NCBI GenBank assembly: GCA_020622085.1
Contig: JAHRYM010000001.1
Location: 2,025,620 to 2,089,619 of the forward strand
Direction: 5' to 3'
Source of the DNA: Paracoccaceae bacterium
GTDB lineage: Bacteria; Pseudomonadota; Alphaproteobacteria; Rhodobacterales; Rhodobacteraceae
Length of the DNA: 64,000 nucleotides
Part shown: positions 8,599 to 18,357 of the stretch, piece after piece
How positions within the stretch are numbered: the first letter of the stretch is position 1
How the letters are laid out: each line of letters begins with the position of its first letter
Program-made: the position numbers and the translations under genes
Notes under the pieces: model-generated
Databases searched by the model: none
Told to the model about the DNA's origin: nothing
The model's input: the letters and a program-made list of their open reading frames with translations, nothing else

Positions 8599-10017
8599 TC
8601 AGTCTTCCAGTTCCACCTCGGCGTCGTCATCCAGATGCGCGATGCGGCCCCCGGTTTTCGACGTGGTGACGACCCCCAGCGACTTCAGCTTGCGGTGCAG
8701 CGCCGAACGCTCCATGCCGACGAAGGTCGCAGTGCGGCTGATGTTGCCGCCAAAGCGGTTGATCTGGGTCAGCAGGTATTCCCGTTCGAACAGTTCGCGC
8801 GCCTCGCGCAGGGGCAGCGTTGCCAGCCCGCCCGACAGCACGATCCTTCCGTCGTCGGCGGCAACCTCGCCCTGCCCATGAAGCTCGCGCGTTTCGATCG
8901 GGCCATTCCCTTCGCCAAGGATCAGCACCCGTTCGATCAGGTTGCGCAACTGGCGAATGTTTCCGGGCCAGGTCATCGTCTGCATCAGTGCCTGCGCCTC
9001 GTCCGACAGCTCGCGCAGCGGCAGCCCCTGCACCCGGTTGAACTGTTCGATGAAACCGGCGGCCAGTTCCGGGATATCCTCGCGCCGTTCCTCCAGGGAT
9101 GGCACTGCGATCGGCACGACATTCAGCCGGTCGAACAGTTCCTGCCGGAAGCGCCCGGCCGCGATTTCATGGCGCAGGTCGCGCGTGGTCGATGAAATCA
9201 CCCGCAGTTCGACCCGCACCTTGTCGGCGCCGCCCACCCGGGTGAACTGCTGTTCGGTCAGCACCCGCAGGATCTTGGACTGCGTGCCCAGGGGCATGTC
9301 GGCGACTTCGTCGAAATAGATCACGCCACCATGCGCCTGTTCCAGAAGGCCCTTCTCGATGCCGCGCTCAGCGGTTTCGCGCCCGAACAGCACCTCTTCC
9401 ATCCGTTCGGGTTCGATCGAGGCCGACGAGACCGAGACGAAGGGCGCGGTGGAACGATTCGAATTGGCATGGATATAGCGCGCGGCGACCTCCTTGCCGG
9501 CGCCGGGCTGTCCGGTCAGCATCACGCGGCCATTGGATTTCGTCACCTTGTCCAGTTGCGCCTTCAGTGCCCGCAGCGCATGGGACTGTCCGATCATTTC
9601 CGAAGAGGAGACATCACGCCTCCGGAGCGATGCGTTTTCCCGCCTCAGCCGTGACGTTTCCATCGCACGCGCGACAACGACCGTCAACTGGTCGATATTG
9701 AAGGGTTTTTCGATGAAGTCATAGGCGCCCTGCTTGATCGCCGCGACGGCAATTTCGATGTTGCCATGGCCCGAGATGATGATGATCGGCACATCGGGGT
9801 TGTCGCGCTTCACCGACTTGAGGATGTCGATCCCGTCCATCCGGCTGTCCTTCAGCCAGATGTCGAGCACCATCAGCGCCGGGGGGGCCGCGTTGATTTC
9901 GGCCATGCAGTCGTCCGAGTTTCCCGCAAGCCGGGTGTTGTAGCCTTCGTCTTTCAAGATGTCCGAGATCAGTTCCCGGATATCCTTTTCGTCGTCCACG
10001 ATCAGAATGTCGCTCAT
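8599..10017 (-). CDS. ntrX: Nitrogen assimilation response regulator NtrX (no GAFTGA loop)
   Basis: NtrX is the partner regulator of NtrY, linked to nitrogen, redox and envelope control. The 472-aa product has a receiver domain with phospho-acceptor D52, an AAA+ domain with Walker A GQPGAGKE (169-176) and Walker B VIYFDEVAD (232-240), and a C-terminal Fis-type HTH around GGNISRTATFVGMERSALHR. The sigma-54 loop normally reading GAFTGA is absent: the interval is LFGRETAERGIEKGLLEQA (211-229). So it should act without RpoN. Its ATG overlaps the ntrY stop. Confidence 0.95.
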   Translation of the reverse strand: MSDILIVDDEKDIRELISDILKDEGYNTRLAGNSDDCMAEINAAPPALMVLDIWLKDSRMDGIDILKSVKRDNPDVPIIIISGHGNIEIAVAAIKQGAYDFIEKPFNIDQLTVVVARAMETSRLRRENASLRRRDVSSSEMIGQSHALRALKAQLDKVTKSNGRVMLTGQPGAGKEVAARYIHANSNRSTAPFVSVSSASIEPERMEEVLFGRETAERGIEKGLLEQAHGGVIYFDEVADMPLGTQSKILRVLTEQQFTRVGGADKVRVELRVISSTTRDLRHEIAAGRFRQELFDRLNVVPIAVPSLEERREDIPELAAGFIEQFNRVQGLPLRELSDEAQALMQTMTWPGNIRQLRNLIERVLILGEGNGPIETRELHGQGEVAADDGRIVLSGGLATLPLREARELFEREYLLTQINRFGGNISRTATFVGMERSALHRKLKSLGVVTTSKTGGRIAHLDDDAEVELED

Positions 10018-12377
10018 TTACCGCCTCCCGCCATTTCGGCGTTCTTCTCTTTTTCACGTGGGCCGCGGGCGCGCGCCCGCGGAAGCCGGATCAGGGCCAT
10101 CGCCCCCCGGCGGCCGGTTTCATCGAAGGGCTCGGCATCCGTGAGGATCAAGGTGCCGCCATGTTCCTCGATGATCTTCTTGACAATCGGCAGGCCAAGC
10201 CCGGTGCCTTTTTCGCGCGTTGTCACGTAGGGTTCGAACAGGCGCGCGCGGTCTTCGGGCAGGCCGATGCCATTGTCGGAGATGCGGATCGTCACCGCAT
10301 CGGGCGCGGCGGACATCGCCACGCGGACTTCCGGTGCGTAGCTGTCTGGCGCGCCGTTTTCCACATAGCTTTCAACCGCTTCTCCTGCATTCTTCACAAG
10401 ATTCGTCACGGCCTGCGAAATCATCGTCGCATCGAGTTCCGCGATGACGGGCTCCGATGGAAGATCGGCAATCAACCGCGCACCGTGCAACGCACCGTCC
10501 TGCAGCGTGACGGCATCGCGCATCAGCTTCGTCAGGTCATGGTCGCGCCGGTCGGGTTCGGGCATCCGGGCAAAGCGGGAAAATTCGTCGACGATCCGGC
10601 GCAGGTCATTGGTCTGGCGCACGATCACATCGGTCATCTGTTCCAGCGCTTCGCTTTGTTCCCCCACCATGGGTGCAAACTTGCGGCGGATACGTTCGGC
10701 CGAAAGCTGGATCGGTGTCAGCGGGTTCTTGATCTCGTGCGCGATGCGTCGGGCGACATCACCCCAGGCAGCCATCCGCTGGGCCGAGACCAGATCGGTC
10801 ACGTCGTCAAAGGCCACGACATAGCCTTCGAGCGTTCCGTCCTGGCTGCGCCGTTCGGACATCCGAACCAGAAGGCTTTCAAGCCGCCCCTCGCGCGAAA
10901 CCTTGATCTCCTCTTGCGCCGTTCCATTCAGGCTTTCCTGCAAGCGATTGAAAAGATCTGAAAATTCAGGAACTGCCTGCGCAAGCTGACGGCCGTGGTC
11001 GGCATCCGTCAATCCGACAAGCCGCGACGCAGACCGATTGAGAAATTCCACCAGACCCTCGGGAGTCAGGCCGATCACGCCCGCGGTGACCGACGACAGC
11101 ACCGAATCGAACAACCGTCGCTGGGTCTCGGTGCGGGCATTGACCTGCAGAAGATCCAGCCGCTGGGTCTTCAGCTGCCGGGTCATCTGGTTGAACAGCC
11201 GCCCCAGCATGGCGATCTCGTCATCGCCCGTCTCCTCGACGACCTGGACATCCAGATCGCCCTCGCCCACCGCCTGTGCCGCGCCTGCAAGCCGTCCGAC
11301 GGGGCGCGACAACCGTTCGGCGAACCACAGGCCCATCCAGATCGCCGCCAGAACAAGGATCAGCGCAAAGCCAAGGTAGACAAGCCCGAATTCGAACAGC
11401 ACCCGCCCGCGCGAGGCTTCGAGTTGCTGGTAAAGACCCACCGTGGCGCGGGTATCGTCAAGCAGGCTCAGGATCTTGCCGTCGACGTTGCGACTGACAT
11501 AAAGATAGCGGTCCACGAAGGCATCGAGCGGCATCAGCGCGCGGAATTCGTTGTTCTTCCAATCCTCGATCAGAACGAGCCTGCCCGCCCGCGCCTCGGC
11601 AATCTGCTCGGCGCTCGGGCGCTCATAGTCGAAAAGATAGCTGCGTTCGCCGCGCGTGCGCAATTCGCCCGAGCCGTCAATGACATAGGCCTCGCGCAGG
11701 CCCCGCTGGACCTGCGCCTGGCCTTGCGTCAGCAACTGCCGCAGGTCGCCATCGGCCAGAAAGAAACTCGATTGCTTGGCCAGGTTCAGATAGCGCGCAA
11801 GCGCCCGCGCGTCGGCATCAAGGTCGCGCCGGTGTTCTTCCTGATAGGCCTCGGCAGCGGCGAGCGAGGTGCCGACGACCTGCCGCACCCTGTCTGAAAA
11901 CCAGCCCTCGAGCCCGATGTTGACGGTGAGCCCCGCAAAGATCGCCACCAGGATGGTCGGGAACAGCGCGATACCGGCGAAAACCCCCGTCAGCCGCATG
12001 TGCAGCCGTGAACCCGCCGACTTGCGGCGGCGGGCAGCGATCATGGCTGACAGGCGCGCCAGCACGAGGCCGGCAAGCAGCAGGAAATAGACAAGATCCG
12101 CAAGCAGGATCAGCCGCAGCGCCACCGAATTGGCGCCCTGGCCGTAGGGGCCAAGCACCAGAAAGGTGCCGAAGGCCAGCACCGGCCCCAGAACCACAAG
12201 GCTGAGCGTGGCAAAATTCTGCACCCGGCGCTGTCGTCGCAACCGGCTCAGCCGAACCCACGATGCCTTTTGCAGAACGCTCTCCACCGACTGCCCCTGA
12301 ATTTCTCCGAGGCCTTCGATTGATGCCCCGGCGATCACCATGCGGCCTGTTCTTTGCGGTCTTGTCGTCTGCGCCAA
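10014..12377 (-). CDS. ntrY: Nitrogen regulation sensor histidine kinase NtrY
   Basis: This membrane sensor kinase phosphorylates NtrX. The 787-aa product has N-terminal transmembrane segments (about 55-80, 85-110 and 128-152), an extracytoplasmic sensor region, a further membrane segment near 328-352, HAMP, a PAS domain (about 420-530), a HisKA box with H547 (AHEIKNPLTPIQ) and a HATPase_c domain with DNGIGLPE and GTGLGLPIV. It follows ntrC after about 40 bp and overlaps ntrX by 4 nt. Confidence 0.95.
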   Translation of the reverse strand: MAQTTRPQRTGRMVIAGASIEGLGEIQGQSVESVLQKASWVRLSRLRRQRRVQNFATLSLVVLGPVLAFGTFLVLGPYGQGANSVALRLILLADLVYFLLLAGLVLARLSAMIAARRRKSAGSRLHMRLTGVFAGIALFPTILVAIFAGLTVNIGLEGWFSDRVRQVVGTSLAAAEAYQEEHRRDLDADARALARYLNLAKQSSFFLADGDLRQLLTQGQAQVQRGLREAYVIDGSGELRTRGERSYLFDYERPSAEQIAEARAGRLVLIEDWKNNEFRALMPLDAFVDRYLYVSRNVDGKILSLLDDTRATVGLYQQLEASRGRVLFEFGLVYLGFALILVLAAIWMGLWFAERLSRPVGRLAGAAQAVGEGDLDVQVVEETGDDEIAMLGRLFNQMTRQLKTQRLDLLQVNARTETQRRLFDSVLSSVTAGVIGLTPEGLVEFLNRSASRLVGLTDADHGRQLAQAVPEFSDLFNRLQESLNGTAQEEIKVSREGRLESLLVRMSERRSQDGTLEGYVVAFDDVTDLVSAQRMAAWGDVARRIAHEIKNPLTPIQLSAERIRRKFAPMVGEQSEALEQMTDVIVRQTNDLRRIVDEFSRFARMPEPDRRDHDLTKLMRDAVTLQDGALHGARLIADLPSEPVIAELDATMISQAVTNLVKNAGEAVESYVENGAPDSYAPEVRVAMSAAPDAVTIRISDNGIGLPEDRARLFEPYVTTREKGTGLGLPIVKKIIEEHGGTLILTDAEPFDETGRRGAMALIRLPRARARGPREKEKNAEMAGGGK

Positions 12378-12420
12378 GGTTGTATCTGGCGCAAACGGGC
12401 CACAGGTCCGTGTTGCGCTT

Positions 12421-13794
12421 TTACATCAACTTGCGGCGCCGTGTCACGTTCATATCCAGCGTGACGATCTTCTTGTGCAAGGTATTGCGGTTGATCCCCA
12501 GAAGATCGGCACATCTGGCCTGATTTCCGCCCACGGCTTCAAGCGCGATGGTGATGAGCGGCAGCTCCATCTCGCGCAGGATGCGCTCGTAAAGACCGGG
12601 GGGGGGCAGTGTGTCGCCATGCAGGTCGAAATAGTGGCGCAGATGGCGGGCGATCGCATCAGCCATGCGTTCTTCGCCCGCCGCCCCTGCGGGGGCAGAG
12701 GCAACCAGCGGCGCCAGGACCGGTTCGAGATCGGCGGGCGAAAGCGCGGAGATGTCCGGAGCGGCAAGGGCCAGATGGTGCATCGCGTTTTCCAGCTGGC
12801 GCACGTTGCCGGGCCAGGACTGGTGCAGCAGGCGGTCCCGGACCGGGTCTTTCAGCCGGATCTCCTGCCCGCGACCATGGCGCGCAAGGAAATGCTCGGC
12901 CAGCAGCGGGATGTCCTGCGGGCGCCCGGAAAGCGGCGGAAGCGTCAGGGTGGCGCCGGTCAGGCGGTAGAAGAGATCCTCGCGCAAACCCGGGACGCTG
13001 CCGGGCGCGGTAGCGATCAGCCGGGGTGCTGCATCGCCGGTCAGCCCGTCGATCAGCCGCAGCGCGCGCGCCTGCGCCTCGGGGCCGAAATCCGCCAGAT
13101 TGTCCAGCACAAGGGTGCCACCGGCCACCTGTTCCAGCACCCGGGCCCGCATTTCGGCCGGGGACTGCGCCGGGATGCCGGTCAGGTCGCCCGCGGTCAG
13201 TGTGACGAAGGGCAGGTCGCGGCGGACCGAAAGATCGTGAATGGCACGCGCCAGAATCGACTTGCCGCTGCCCGAAGGTCCGAGGATCAGCACCGGCATC
13301 TCGCTGTGCTTGAGCCGCGCCACCGAGCGGAACAGCGCCTGCATCGGCGCCGATCGCCCGACCAGCGGCATCGGGTCATCGCCGCGCGGCGCGACGGCTG
13401 GTCCGGGCGCCGAGACCGGGATGGCATGGCGCTTGCGGTCCAGCCCGCTTGCCACACGCTTCATCAGGTCGGGCAGGTCGAAGGGCTTGGGCAGGTAGTC
13501 GAAGGCCGCGGCCTCGGTCGCCCGGATTGCGGTCATCATGGTATTCTGGGCGGAAATCACGATCACCGGCAGATCGGGTCGCATCCTGCCGATCGCAGGC
13601 AGTGCGGTCAGGCCGTTGCCGTCGGGCATGACCACGTCAGTGATCACCAGATCACCCTTGCCTTCCTCGACCCAGCGCAAGAGCGTCACGAGGGATGCCG
13701 TCGCATGGACCCGGCATCCCGCCCGCGTCAGCGCCTGCGTCAGGACGGTGCGGATCGTGCGGTCGTCATCGGCGACAAGGATGGTGCCATCCAT
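12421..13794 (-). CDS. ntrC: Nitrogen response regulator NtrC (Rhodobacter type, no GAFTGA)
   Basis: NtrC is the transcriptional activator of nitrogen-starvation genes, phosphorylated by NtrB. The 457-aa product has a receiver domain with D53 ([11 protein letters not shown]), an AAA+ domain with Walker A GPSGSGKS (172-179), and a Fis-type HTH ([20 protein letters not shown]). GAFTGA is missing, and the Walker B reads TLVLDNLAD (227-235) with asparagine where most enhancer-binding proteins have glutamate. This fits the known Rhodobacter NtrC, which activates housekeeping RNA polymerase rather than sigma-54. It lies 3 bp after ntrB. Confidence 0.96.
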   Translation of the reverse strand: MDGTILVADDDRTIRTVLTQALTRAGCRVHATASLVTLLRWVEEGKGDLVITDVVMPDGNGLTALPAIGRMRPDLPVIVISAQNTMMTAIRATEAAAFDYLPKPFDLPDLMKRVASGLDRKRHAIPVSAPGPAVAPRGDDPMPLVGRSAPMQALFRSVARLKHSEMPVLILGPSGSGKSILARAIHDLSVRRDLPFVTLTAGDLTGIPAQSPAEMRARVLEQVAGGTLVLDNLADFGPEAQARALRLIDGLTGDAAPRLIATAPGSVPGLREDLFYRLTGATLTLPPLSGRPQDIPLLAEHFLARHGRGQEIRLKDPVRDRLLHQSWPGNVRQLENAMHHLALAAPDISALSPADLEPVLAPLVASAPAGAAGEERMADAIARHLRHYFDLHGDTLPPPGLYERILREMELPLITIALEAVGGNQARCADLLGINRNTLHKKIVTLDMNVTRRRKLM

Positions 13795-13797
13795 GGC

Positions 13798-14892
13798 TCA
13801 CTCCTCAAGGCTGGGGGGCGCGTCCCGCATCATCGGCAGAGAGACGCGAAACACCGTCCGGCCGGGGGCGGATTGCGCGGCGATCCAGCCGCCGTGATCG
13901 GCGATGATCTTGGCGACCAGCGCAAGGCCAAGGCCAGTGCCGTTTTCGCGCCCCGAGACGAAGGGATCGAAGATGGCATCGGCGATCTCGGGCGGGATGC
14001 CGGGGCCGTCATCGGCAATCTCGATGTTGAGCGGCAGGGCGGCAGTGCTGCCGTCTTTCCTGCGGATGCGCAGCGCCGGATCGTAGAAGCTTCGCATCCG
14101 GATGGTCCCGCCCTTGTTGCCAGAGGCTTCGGCGGCGTTCTTCAACAGATTCAGGAACACCTGAAGCAACTGATCCGCATCCCCAGGAACCGAGGGTAGC
14201 GACGGATCATAGTCGATGGCGAAGCTCATGCCACTCGCAAAACCCAGCGCGGCCGACTTGCGGGCGCGGTCCAGCACGTCATGGATATTGACCGGGGTCT
14301 TCGCCGGGGGCAGCAGGTTTCCGAACTGCTCGACCTGTTCGAGCAGCTTAACGATCCGCCGCGTCTCGGCCACGATCAGGCCGGTCAATTCGCGGTCCTC
14401 GGGGGCAAGCGTCATGTCCAGAAGCTGCGCAGCCCCCGTGATGCCGGCCAGCGGGTTCTTGATTTCATGCGCCAGCATCTCGGCCATTCCGATCGCGGAT
14501 CGCGACGACGATCCCAGCGCCGGTGCGCGATCGCCATGGCCCGGCAGTTCCTGCGGGGTCAGCAGCAACAGCACCATCCCCGCCTGCCCCTCGAGCAGCG
14601 CGGCCTGGATGTCGCAAAGGGTGTCGCCGCGATCACCCCGGCGGACAGGCGTCGTATGAATGAACATCGCCCGATGGCCGGCGCGGAGCCGCGCGAAAAC
14701 ATCGGAAAGCGGCGCATCGGTCAAGAGCCGGACAGTCACCGGCTGGCCAAGAAGCGCCCTGTGCGAAGCGTTGAAGAAGGCCTCGGCTGCCGGGTTTGCG
14801 TCCCGGATCCGGTCGCCACCGTCGATGATCAGCGCCGGGGTCGGCAGGCTGGCCCAGATCGCCGGGCCGACAAGCGCGGCCAGACCGGTCAT
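13798..14892 (-). CDS. ntrB: Nitrogen regulation sensor kinase/phosphatase NtrB
   Basis: NtrB is a cytosolic two-component kinase that responds to PII and phosphorylates NtrC. The 364-aa product has an N-terminal PAS-like domain (about 10-110), a HisKA box with H142 (AHEIKNPLAGITGAAQL) and a HATPase_c domain with DDGPGIPPE and GTGLGLALV. There is no membrane segment, as expected. Its start overlaps the dusB stop, so its expression depends on readthrough and coupling from dusB, which is frameshifted here. Confidence 0.96.
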   Translation of the reverse strand: MTGLAALVGPAIWASLPTPALIIDGGDRIRDANPAAEAFFNASHRALLGQPVTVRLLTDAPLSDVFARLRAGHRAMFIHTTPVRRGDRGDTLCDIQAALLEGQAGMVLLLLTPQELPGHGDRAPALGSSSRSAIGMAEMLAHEIKNPLAGITGAAQLLDMTLAPEDRELTGLIVAETRRIVKLLEQVEQFGNLLPPAKTPVNIHDVLDRARKSAALGFASGMSFAIDYDPSLPSVPGDADQLLQVFLNLLKNAAEASGNKGGTIRMRSFYDPALRIRRKDGSTAALPLNIEIADDGPGIPPEIADAIFDPFVSGRENGTGLGLALVAKIIADHGGWIAAQSAPGRTVFRVSLPMMRDAPPSLEE

Positions 14893-15892
14893 GCCGCCAC
14901 CCGGTCCTGTGGTTCGCCAAAAGCCACGCGGACCAGATCGCGCACCGCTTGCGGCGTGGTCGCCGTCATCAGGCCCGCGCGCGCCGCCCCGGTAACGCCG
15001 GCCGCATCGGCATACCAGCCCAGATGCTTGCGGGCGACCCTGATGCCCAGTTCGACCCCGTGGAAACCCAGTATCCCGGCGTGGTGATCAAGGATCAGAT
15101 CGGCCAGTGCGGCACCCGTCGGCACCGCCGGCGCTGCCCCGCAGCCCAGCCCCGCCGCGATGTCAGCCAGCCGCCAGGGCGCGCCCTGCGCCCCGCGCCC
15201 GACCATCACCCCATCGGCGCCCGAGGCAGCCAGCGCCCGCATCGCCGCGTCTCCCGAGGTGATGTCGCCGTTCACGATCACCGGGATCGACACTGCCTGC
15301 TTCACCGCGCGCACCGCCCGCCAGTCGGCCTGACCGCTGTAGAACTGCGCCCGCGTCCGGCCATGGATCACCAGCATCCGCACGCCGGCGGCTTCGGCGC
15401 GGCGCGCGAGCTCGGCCGCATTGCGGCTGTCGTCGTCCCAGCCCAGCCGGCATTTCAGCGTGACCGGCAGATCGACGGCGCCAACCACCGCGTCGATGAG
15501 CGTCAGAGCGTGGTCCAGATCGCGCATCAGCGCCGCCCCCGACAGGCCGCCCGTGACCTTGCGCACCGGACAGCCCATGTTGATGTCGATGATCCCCGCG
15601 CCAAGGTCGGCCACCACGCGTGCGGCCTCGCCCATCGCCCGCGCCTCGCGCCCGGCAAGCTGGACCGAGGTGGCAACCCCGCCATCCCGATTCCCAGATC
15701 GCTGCGCGCCTTGGCCCGCACCGAAGGCCTGGCGGTCAGCATCTCGCCGCTGGCGACCATCTCGGAGACCACGAGCCCCGCGCCGAAGCCCGCGACGATC
15801 CGGCGGAACGGCAGATCGGTGATTCCCGCCATCGGCGCCAGAAGCACCGGCGGATCGATCCGCGTTCCAGCGATTGTCAGGGCGGATGCCAT
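14889..15892 (-). pseudogene. dusB: tRNA-dihydrouridine synthase DusB (NifR3), apparent single-base frameshift
   Basis: DusB reduces uridine to dihydrouridine in tRNA with FMN and NADPH, and is the classic first gene of the ntrBC operon (nifR3). The N-terminal part reads MASALTIAGTRIDPPVLLAPMAGITDLP and onward to KARSDLGIGMAG in one frame. The rest (VATSVQLAGREARAMGEAARVV, then INMGCPVRKVTGG with the catalytic cysteine, to the C-terminus) continues in another. The break is at four C on the plus strand (15677-15680). One extra G on the coding strand restores a continuous, family-like sequence. It is either a homopolymer error or a genuine recent mutation. The downstream half could also start internally at 15635. 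Confidence 0.85.
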
Positions 15893-16007
15893 GGAATGCC
15901 TGTTTCTTGTGCAGTTGTTCTCTCTGCTACTGGAAACGCGCAGGCCCGGCAATCAACCCCAACTATCCGTGCCGGGTTTTTTCGCTTCCTGCTGCCACGG
16001 CCGCCCC

Positions 16008-16643
16008 TTAGTCCGCGACGAACCCTGCGGCCTTGTGGCTGCCGTCGCAATAGGGCTTGTTCGCGGAATGGCCGCAACGGCAGAGGAAGGCCTGGCGAAC
16101 CTTGTTGATGGTCCGGCCGGTGCCGCTGACGATTTCAAGGTTGCCCACCACCTTGAGCGGCCCGTTGCGCTGCGGTTGCAGATCGACGGGGCCGTTCCTC
16201 ACCTCAAGCGCCGGGGTGTCCTTTGCGGCGGGTTCGCCACTGGCGGTGAAGCCCGCGGCGACATGGGCGCCATCGCACCAGGGCTTGTTCGCGGAATGGC
16301 CGCAACGGCAGAGCGTCGCGCGGGGCCCGGGATGGGGGGCGCCGCCCAGGGTCAGCTCTGCCTCGATGGCGAGGGGACCGTTTTCGCGGATGCGGAGCGT
16401 ATTGACCACCGGCGGCTTGTCCGATGTCGCGGCACCGTCGTTCCGATGCACCCGGATCGCGCCCGAGGGGCAGTTCTGGCCGATGCGCAGCACGTCCTCG
16501 GGCGCGGCGGCATCGGGGAAAATCCACTCGCCCTTGACGTTCGGCACGAAGACTTCGGGGTGCGACAGGACGCAGTTGCGCGAATGCACACATTTCTTGC
16601 CGTCGAAGACAACCGTGACGTGCTGGCCTTCGACCCGTTCCAT
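16008..16643 (-). CDS. Mono-cluster ferredoxin/double CDGSH iron-sulfur protein
   Basis: This 211-aa protein joins a divergent 4Fe-4S mono-cluster domain (Fer4_19 type; C18, C24 and C58) to two CDGSH 2Fe-2S domains. The CDGSH ligands are C112/C114/C123/H127 in CRCGHSANKPWCDGAH and C188/C190/C199/H203 in CRCGHSANKPYCDGSH. Each has the three-Cys-one-His set of mitoNEET-like clusters. It probably transfers electrons or clusters in the cytosol. AAGGGG precedes the ATG. It lies downstream of purS on the same strand; I see no functional link to purine synthesis. Confidence 0.85.
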   Translation of the reverse strand: MERVEGQHVTVVFDGKKCVHSRNCVLSHPEVFVPNVKGEWIFPDAAAPEDVLRIGQNCPSGAIRVHRNDGAATSDKPPVVNTLRIRENGPLAIEAELTLGGAPHPGPRATLCRCGHSANKPWCDGAHVAAGFTASGEPAAKDTPALEVRNGPVDLQPQRNGPLKVVGNLEIVSGTGRTINKVRQAFLCRCGHSANKPYCDGSHKAAGFVAD

Positions 16644-16718
16644 GGCGATCCCCTTCCCGGTAGCGCAAGCCCAGCCTCGCGCGGAGGCGGGCCTTGCGTC
16701 AACAGCGGAAGCCGGCGA

Positions 16719-16958
16719 TCACGCGATCTCGACGGTGTATTTCTCGATCACGGTATTGGCGAGAAGCTTTTCGCACATCGCCTTGACCTCGGTCTCGGCG
16801 CTGGCGCGGTCGGTGGCGGCGAGGTCAAGTTCGATCACCTTGCCCTGGCGCACGGCTTCGACGCCGCCAAAGCCAAGGGTCGCCAATGCGTGGCGCACGG
16901 CTTCGCCCTGCGGGTCGAGCACACCATCCTTCAGCATGACATGAACGCGGGCTTTCAT
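16719..16958 (-). CDS. purS: Phosphoribosylformylglycinamidine synthase subunit PurS
   Basis: PurS is the small subunit that joins PurL and PurQ into the FGAM synthase complex of de novo purine synthesis. The 79-aa product (MKARVHVMLKDGVLDPQGEA, with LGFGGVEAVRQGKVIELDL) has the exact family length and pattern. The ATG at 16958 follows GGAGAG; the longer upstream reading belongs to the gene before it in another frame. It lies third in the order purC-hypothetical-purS. No purQ follows within the window. Confidence 0.93.
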   Translation of the reverse strand: MKARVHVMLKDGVLDPQGEAVRHALATLGFGGVEAVRQGKVIELDLAATDRASAETEVKAMCEKLLANTVIEKYTVEIA

Positions 16959-16977
16959 CGGACTCTCCTTGATGCTT

Positions 16978-17349
16978 TCAATCCGGTCGCTTCGATTTCG
17001 CCGGCCGGACCACGGGGCATTCCCAGCCCTCGTAGACCCATCCGGCGCCGTCCAGTTCTTCGGCCATCCGCCCGACCAGCACCTCGAAGGCCGGGTCCGC
17101 GGGGGCGGTATCGTGATGGAGCCTGAGGCCCTGCCCGGTCGCATCGAAATCGACTTCGAGCCCCCAGCCCTTCGCCAGTTTCGCGATGCGGGCGTCGTCG
17201 GCCACGTCGCGGGCGTCGCTCGCCGGGGTGATGTAGTGCGAGACGATGCGTGCGGCCCGTCCGTCATCCCCCGCCCGCGCCAGCGACGCGACGATCATGC
17301 GGCTGCGCGCCAAGGCGCGGGCTTTCCGGCTGTCTTCGGCCCCGGCCAT
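16978..17349 (-). CDS. Conserved hypothetical protein between purC and purS, possibly RraB-like
   Basis: This 123-aa hydrophilic protein has no signal or membrane segment. Its C-terminal part (GWGLEVDFDATGQGL, then FEVLVGRMAEELDGAGWVYEGWEC) resembles the RraB/DUF695 fold, in which a YDGWE-like motif closes the domain. RraB proteins inhibit RNase E. The resemblance is from memory and moderate. It lies 13 bp after purC and 19 bp before purS, so it is co-transcribed with them. Confidence 0.6.
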   Translation of the reverse strand: MAGAEDSRKARALARSRMIVASLARAGDDGRAARIVSHYITPASDARDVADDARIAKLAKGWGLEVDFDATGQGLRLHHDTAPADPAFEVLVGRMAEELDGAGWVYEGWECPVVRPAKSKRPD

Positions 17350-17362
17350 CGCGTGCCGTCCG

Positions 17363-18127
17363 TCAGTTGATCAGCGTCGGTTTCGGCATCTGCGTGCTTT
17401 GGGTCGGCATGACCCCTAGCCGCCGCGCCACCTCGGTATAGGCATCGGTCAGGCTGCCAAGGTCGCGGCGGAACACATCCTTGTCGAGCTTCTGGCCGGT
17501 CTTGACGTCCCACAGCCGGCAGCTGTCGGGGCTGATCTCGTCGGCGACGATCAGGCGCATGAAGTCGCCATCCCAGATCCGGCCGATCTCGATCTTGAAG
17601 TCGATCAGCTTGATGCCGACGCCATACATGACGCCCGAGAGGAAATCGTTCACGCGCAGCGCGAGGCTCACGATGTCGTCCAGATCCTGCTGCGTGGCCC
17701 AGCCGAAGGCGACGATGTATTCTTCCGACACCATCGGATCGCCCAGCGCGTCGTTCTTGTAGCTGTATTCGACGATGGGGCGCGGCAGCGGCGTGCCTTC
17801 TTCCATCCCCAGCCGCTTGGCGATCGAGCCTGCGGCAAAATTGCGCACGATGACTTCCAGCGGGATGATTTCCACCTGCCGGATCAGCTGTTCGCGCATG
17901 TTGATGCGGCGGATGAAGTGGTTCGGGACGCCGATGTTCGTCAGCCCGGTCATGAAGAACTCTGACAGGCGGTTGTTCAGGACGCCCTTGCCTTCGATGG
18001 TCGCCTTCTTCTGGGCATTGAAGGCGGTGGCGTCATCCTTGAAATACTGGATGAAGGTGCCGGGTTCCGGGCCTTCGTAAAGGATCTTGGCCTTGCCTTC
18101 GTAGACCTTCTTGCGACGCGGTGCCAT
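17363..18127 (-). CDS. purC: Phosphoribosylaminoimidazole-succinocarboxamide synthase
   Basis: PurC (SAICAR synthetase) joins CAIR and aspartate with ATP in purine synthesis. The 254-aa product begins [19 protein letters not shown] and holds [19 protein letters not shown], the [13 protein letters not shown] signature, and the second signature LIDFKIEIG. Its length and start are standard. It heads a minus-strand unit with the hypothetical gene and purS. Confidence 0.95.
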   Translation of the reverse strand: MAPRRKKVYEGKAKILYEGPEPGTFIQYFKDDATAFNAQKKATIEGKGVLNNRLSEFFMTGLTNIGVPNHFIRRINMREQLIRQVEIIPLEVIVRNFAAGSIAKRLGMEEGTPLPRPIVEYSYKNDALGDPMVSEEYIVAFGWATQQDLDDIVSLALRVNDFLSGVMYGVGIKLIDFKIEIGRIWDGDFMRLIVADEISPDSCRLWDVKTGQKLDKDVFRRDLGSLTDAYTEVARRLGVMPTQSTQMPKPTLIN

Positions 18128-18357
18128 CGGCTCTCCAAACTTGCGGGGGGGTGCGCGCTGAAGGCCGGGCCGCGCCCCGCCCGAGGCCCGCCTAAGCCGC
18201 CCCTATAGGACAAGCGGACCCGTGTCGCAAGCAACTCTCCCCGCCTCCCGCCCGCGAGATGCCGCGCCGACAGACCGCCACGGCCCACGGGGCTTGCGGG
18301 AACACGTGCGGACGGGCATATGGGATGGGAAATGCCACCAGACATGATGGACTCGCA

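Noticed and set aside
12340-14199. 619-codon open frame on the plus strand over ntrC/ntrB
   Set aside because: GC-rich codon use opens the complementary frame; the minus-strand proteins have full domain content.
14949-17126. 725-codon open frame on the plus strand
   Set aside because: It crosses several recognised minus-strand genes (dusB, CDGSH, purS) and has no domain.
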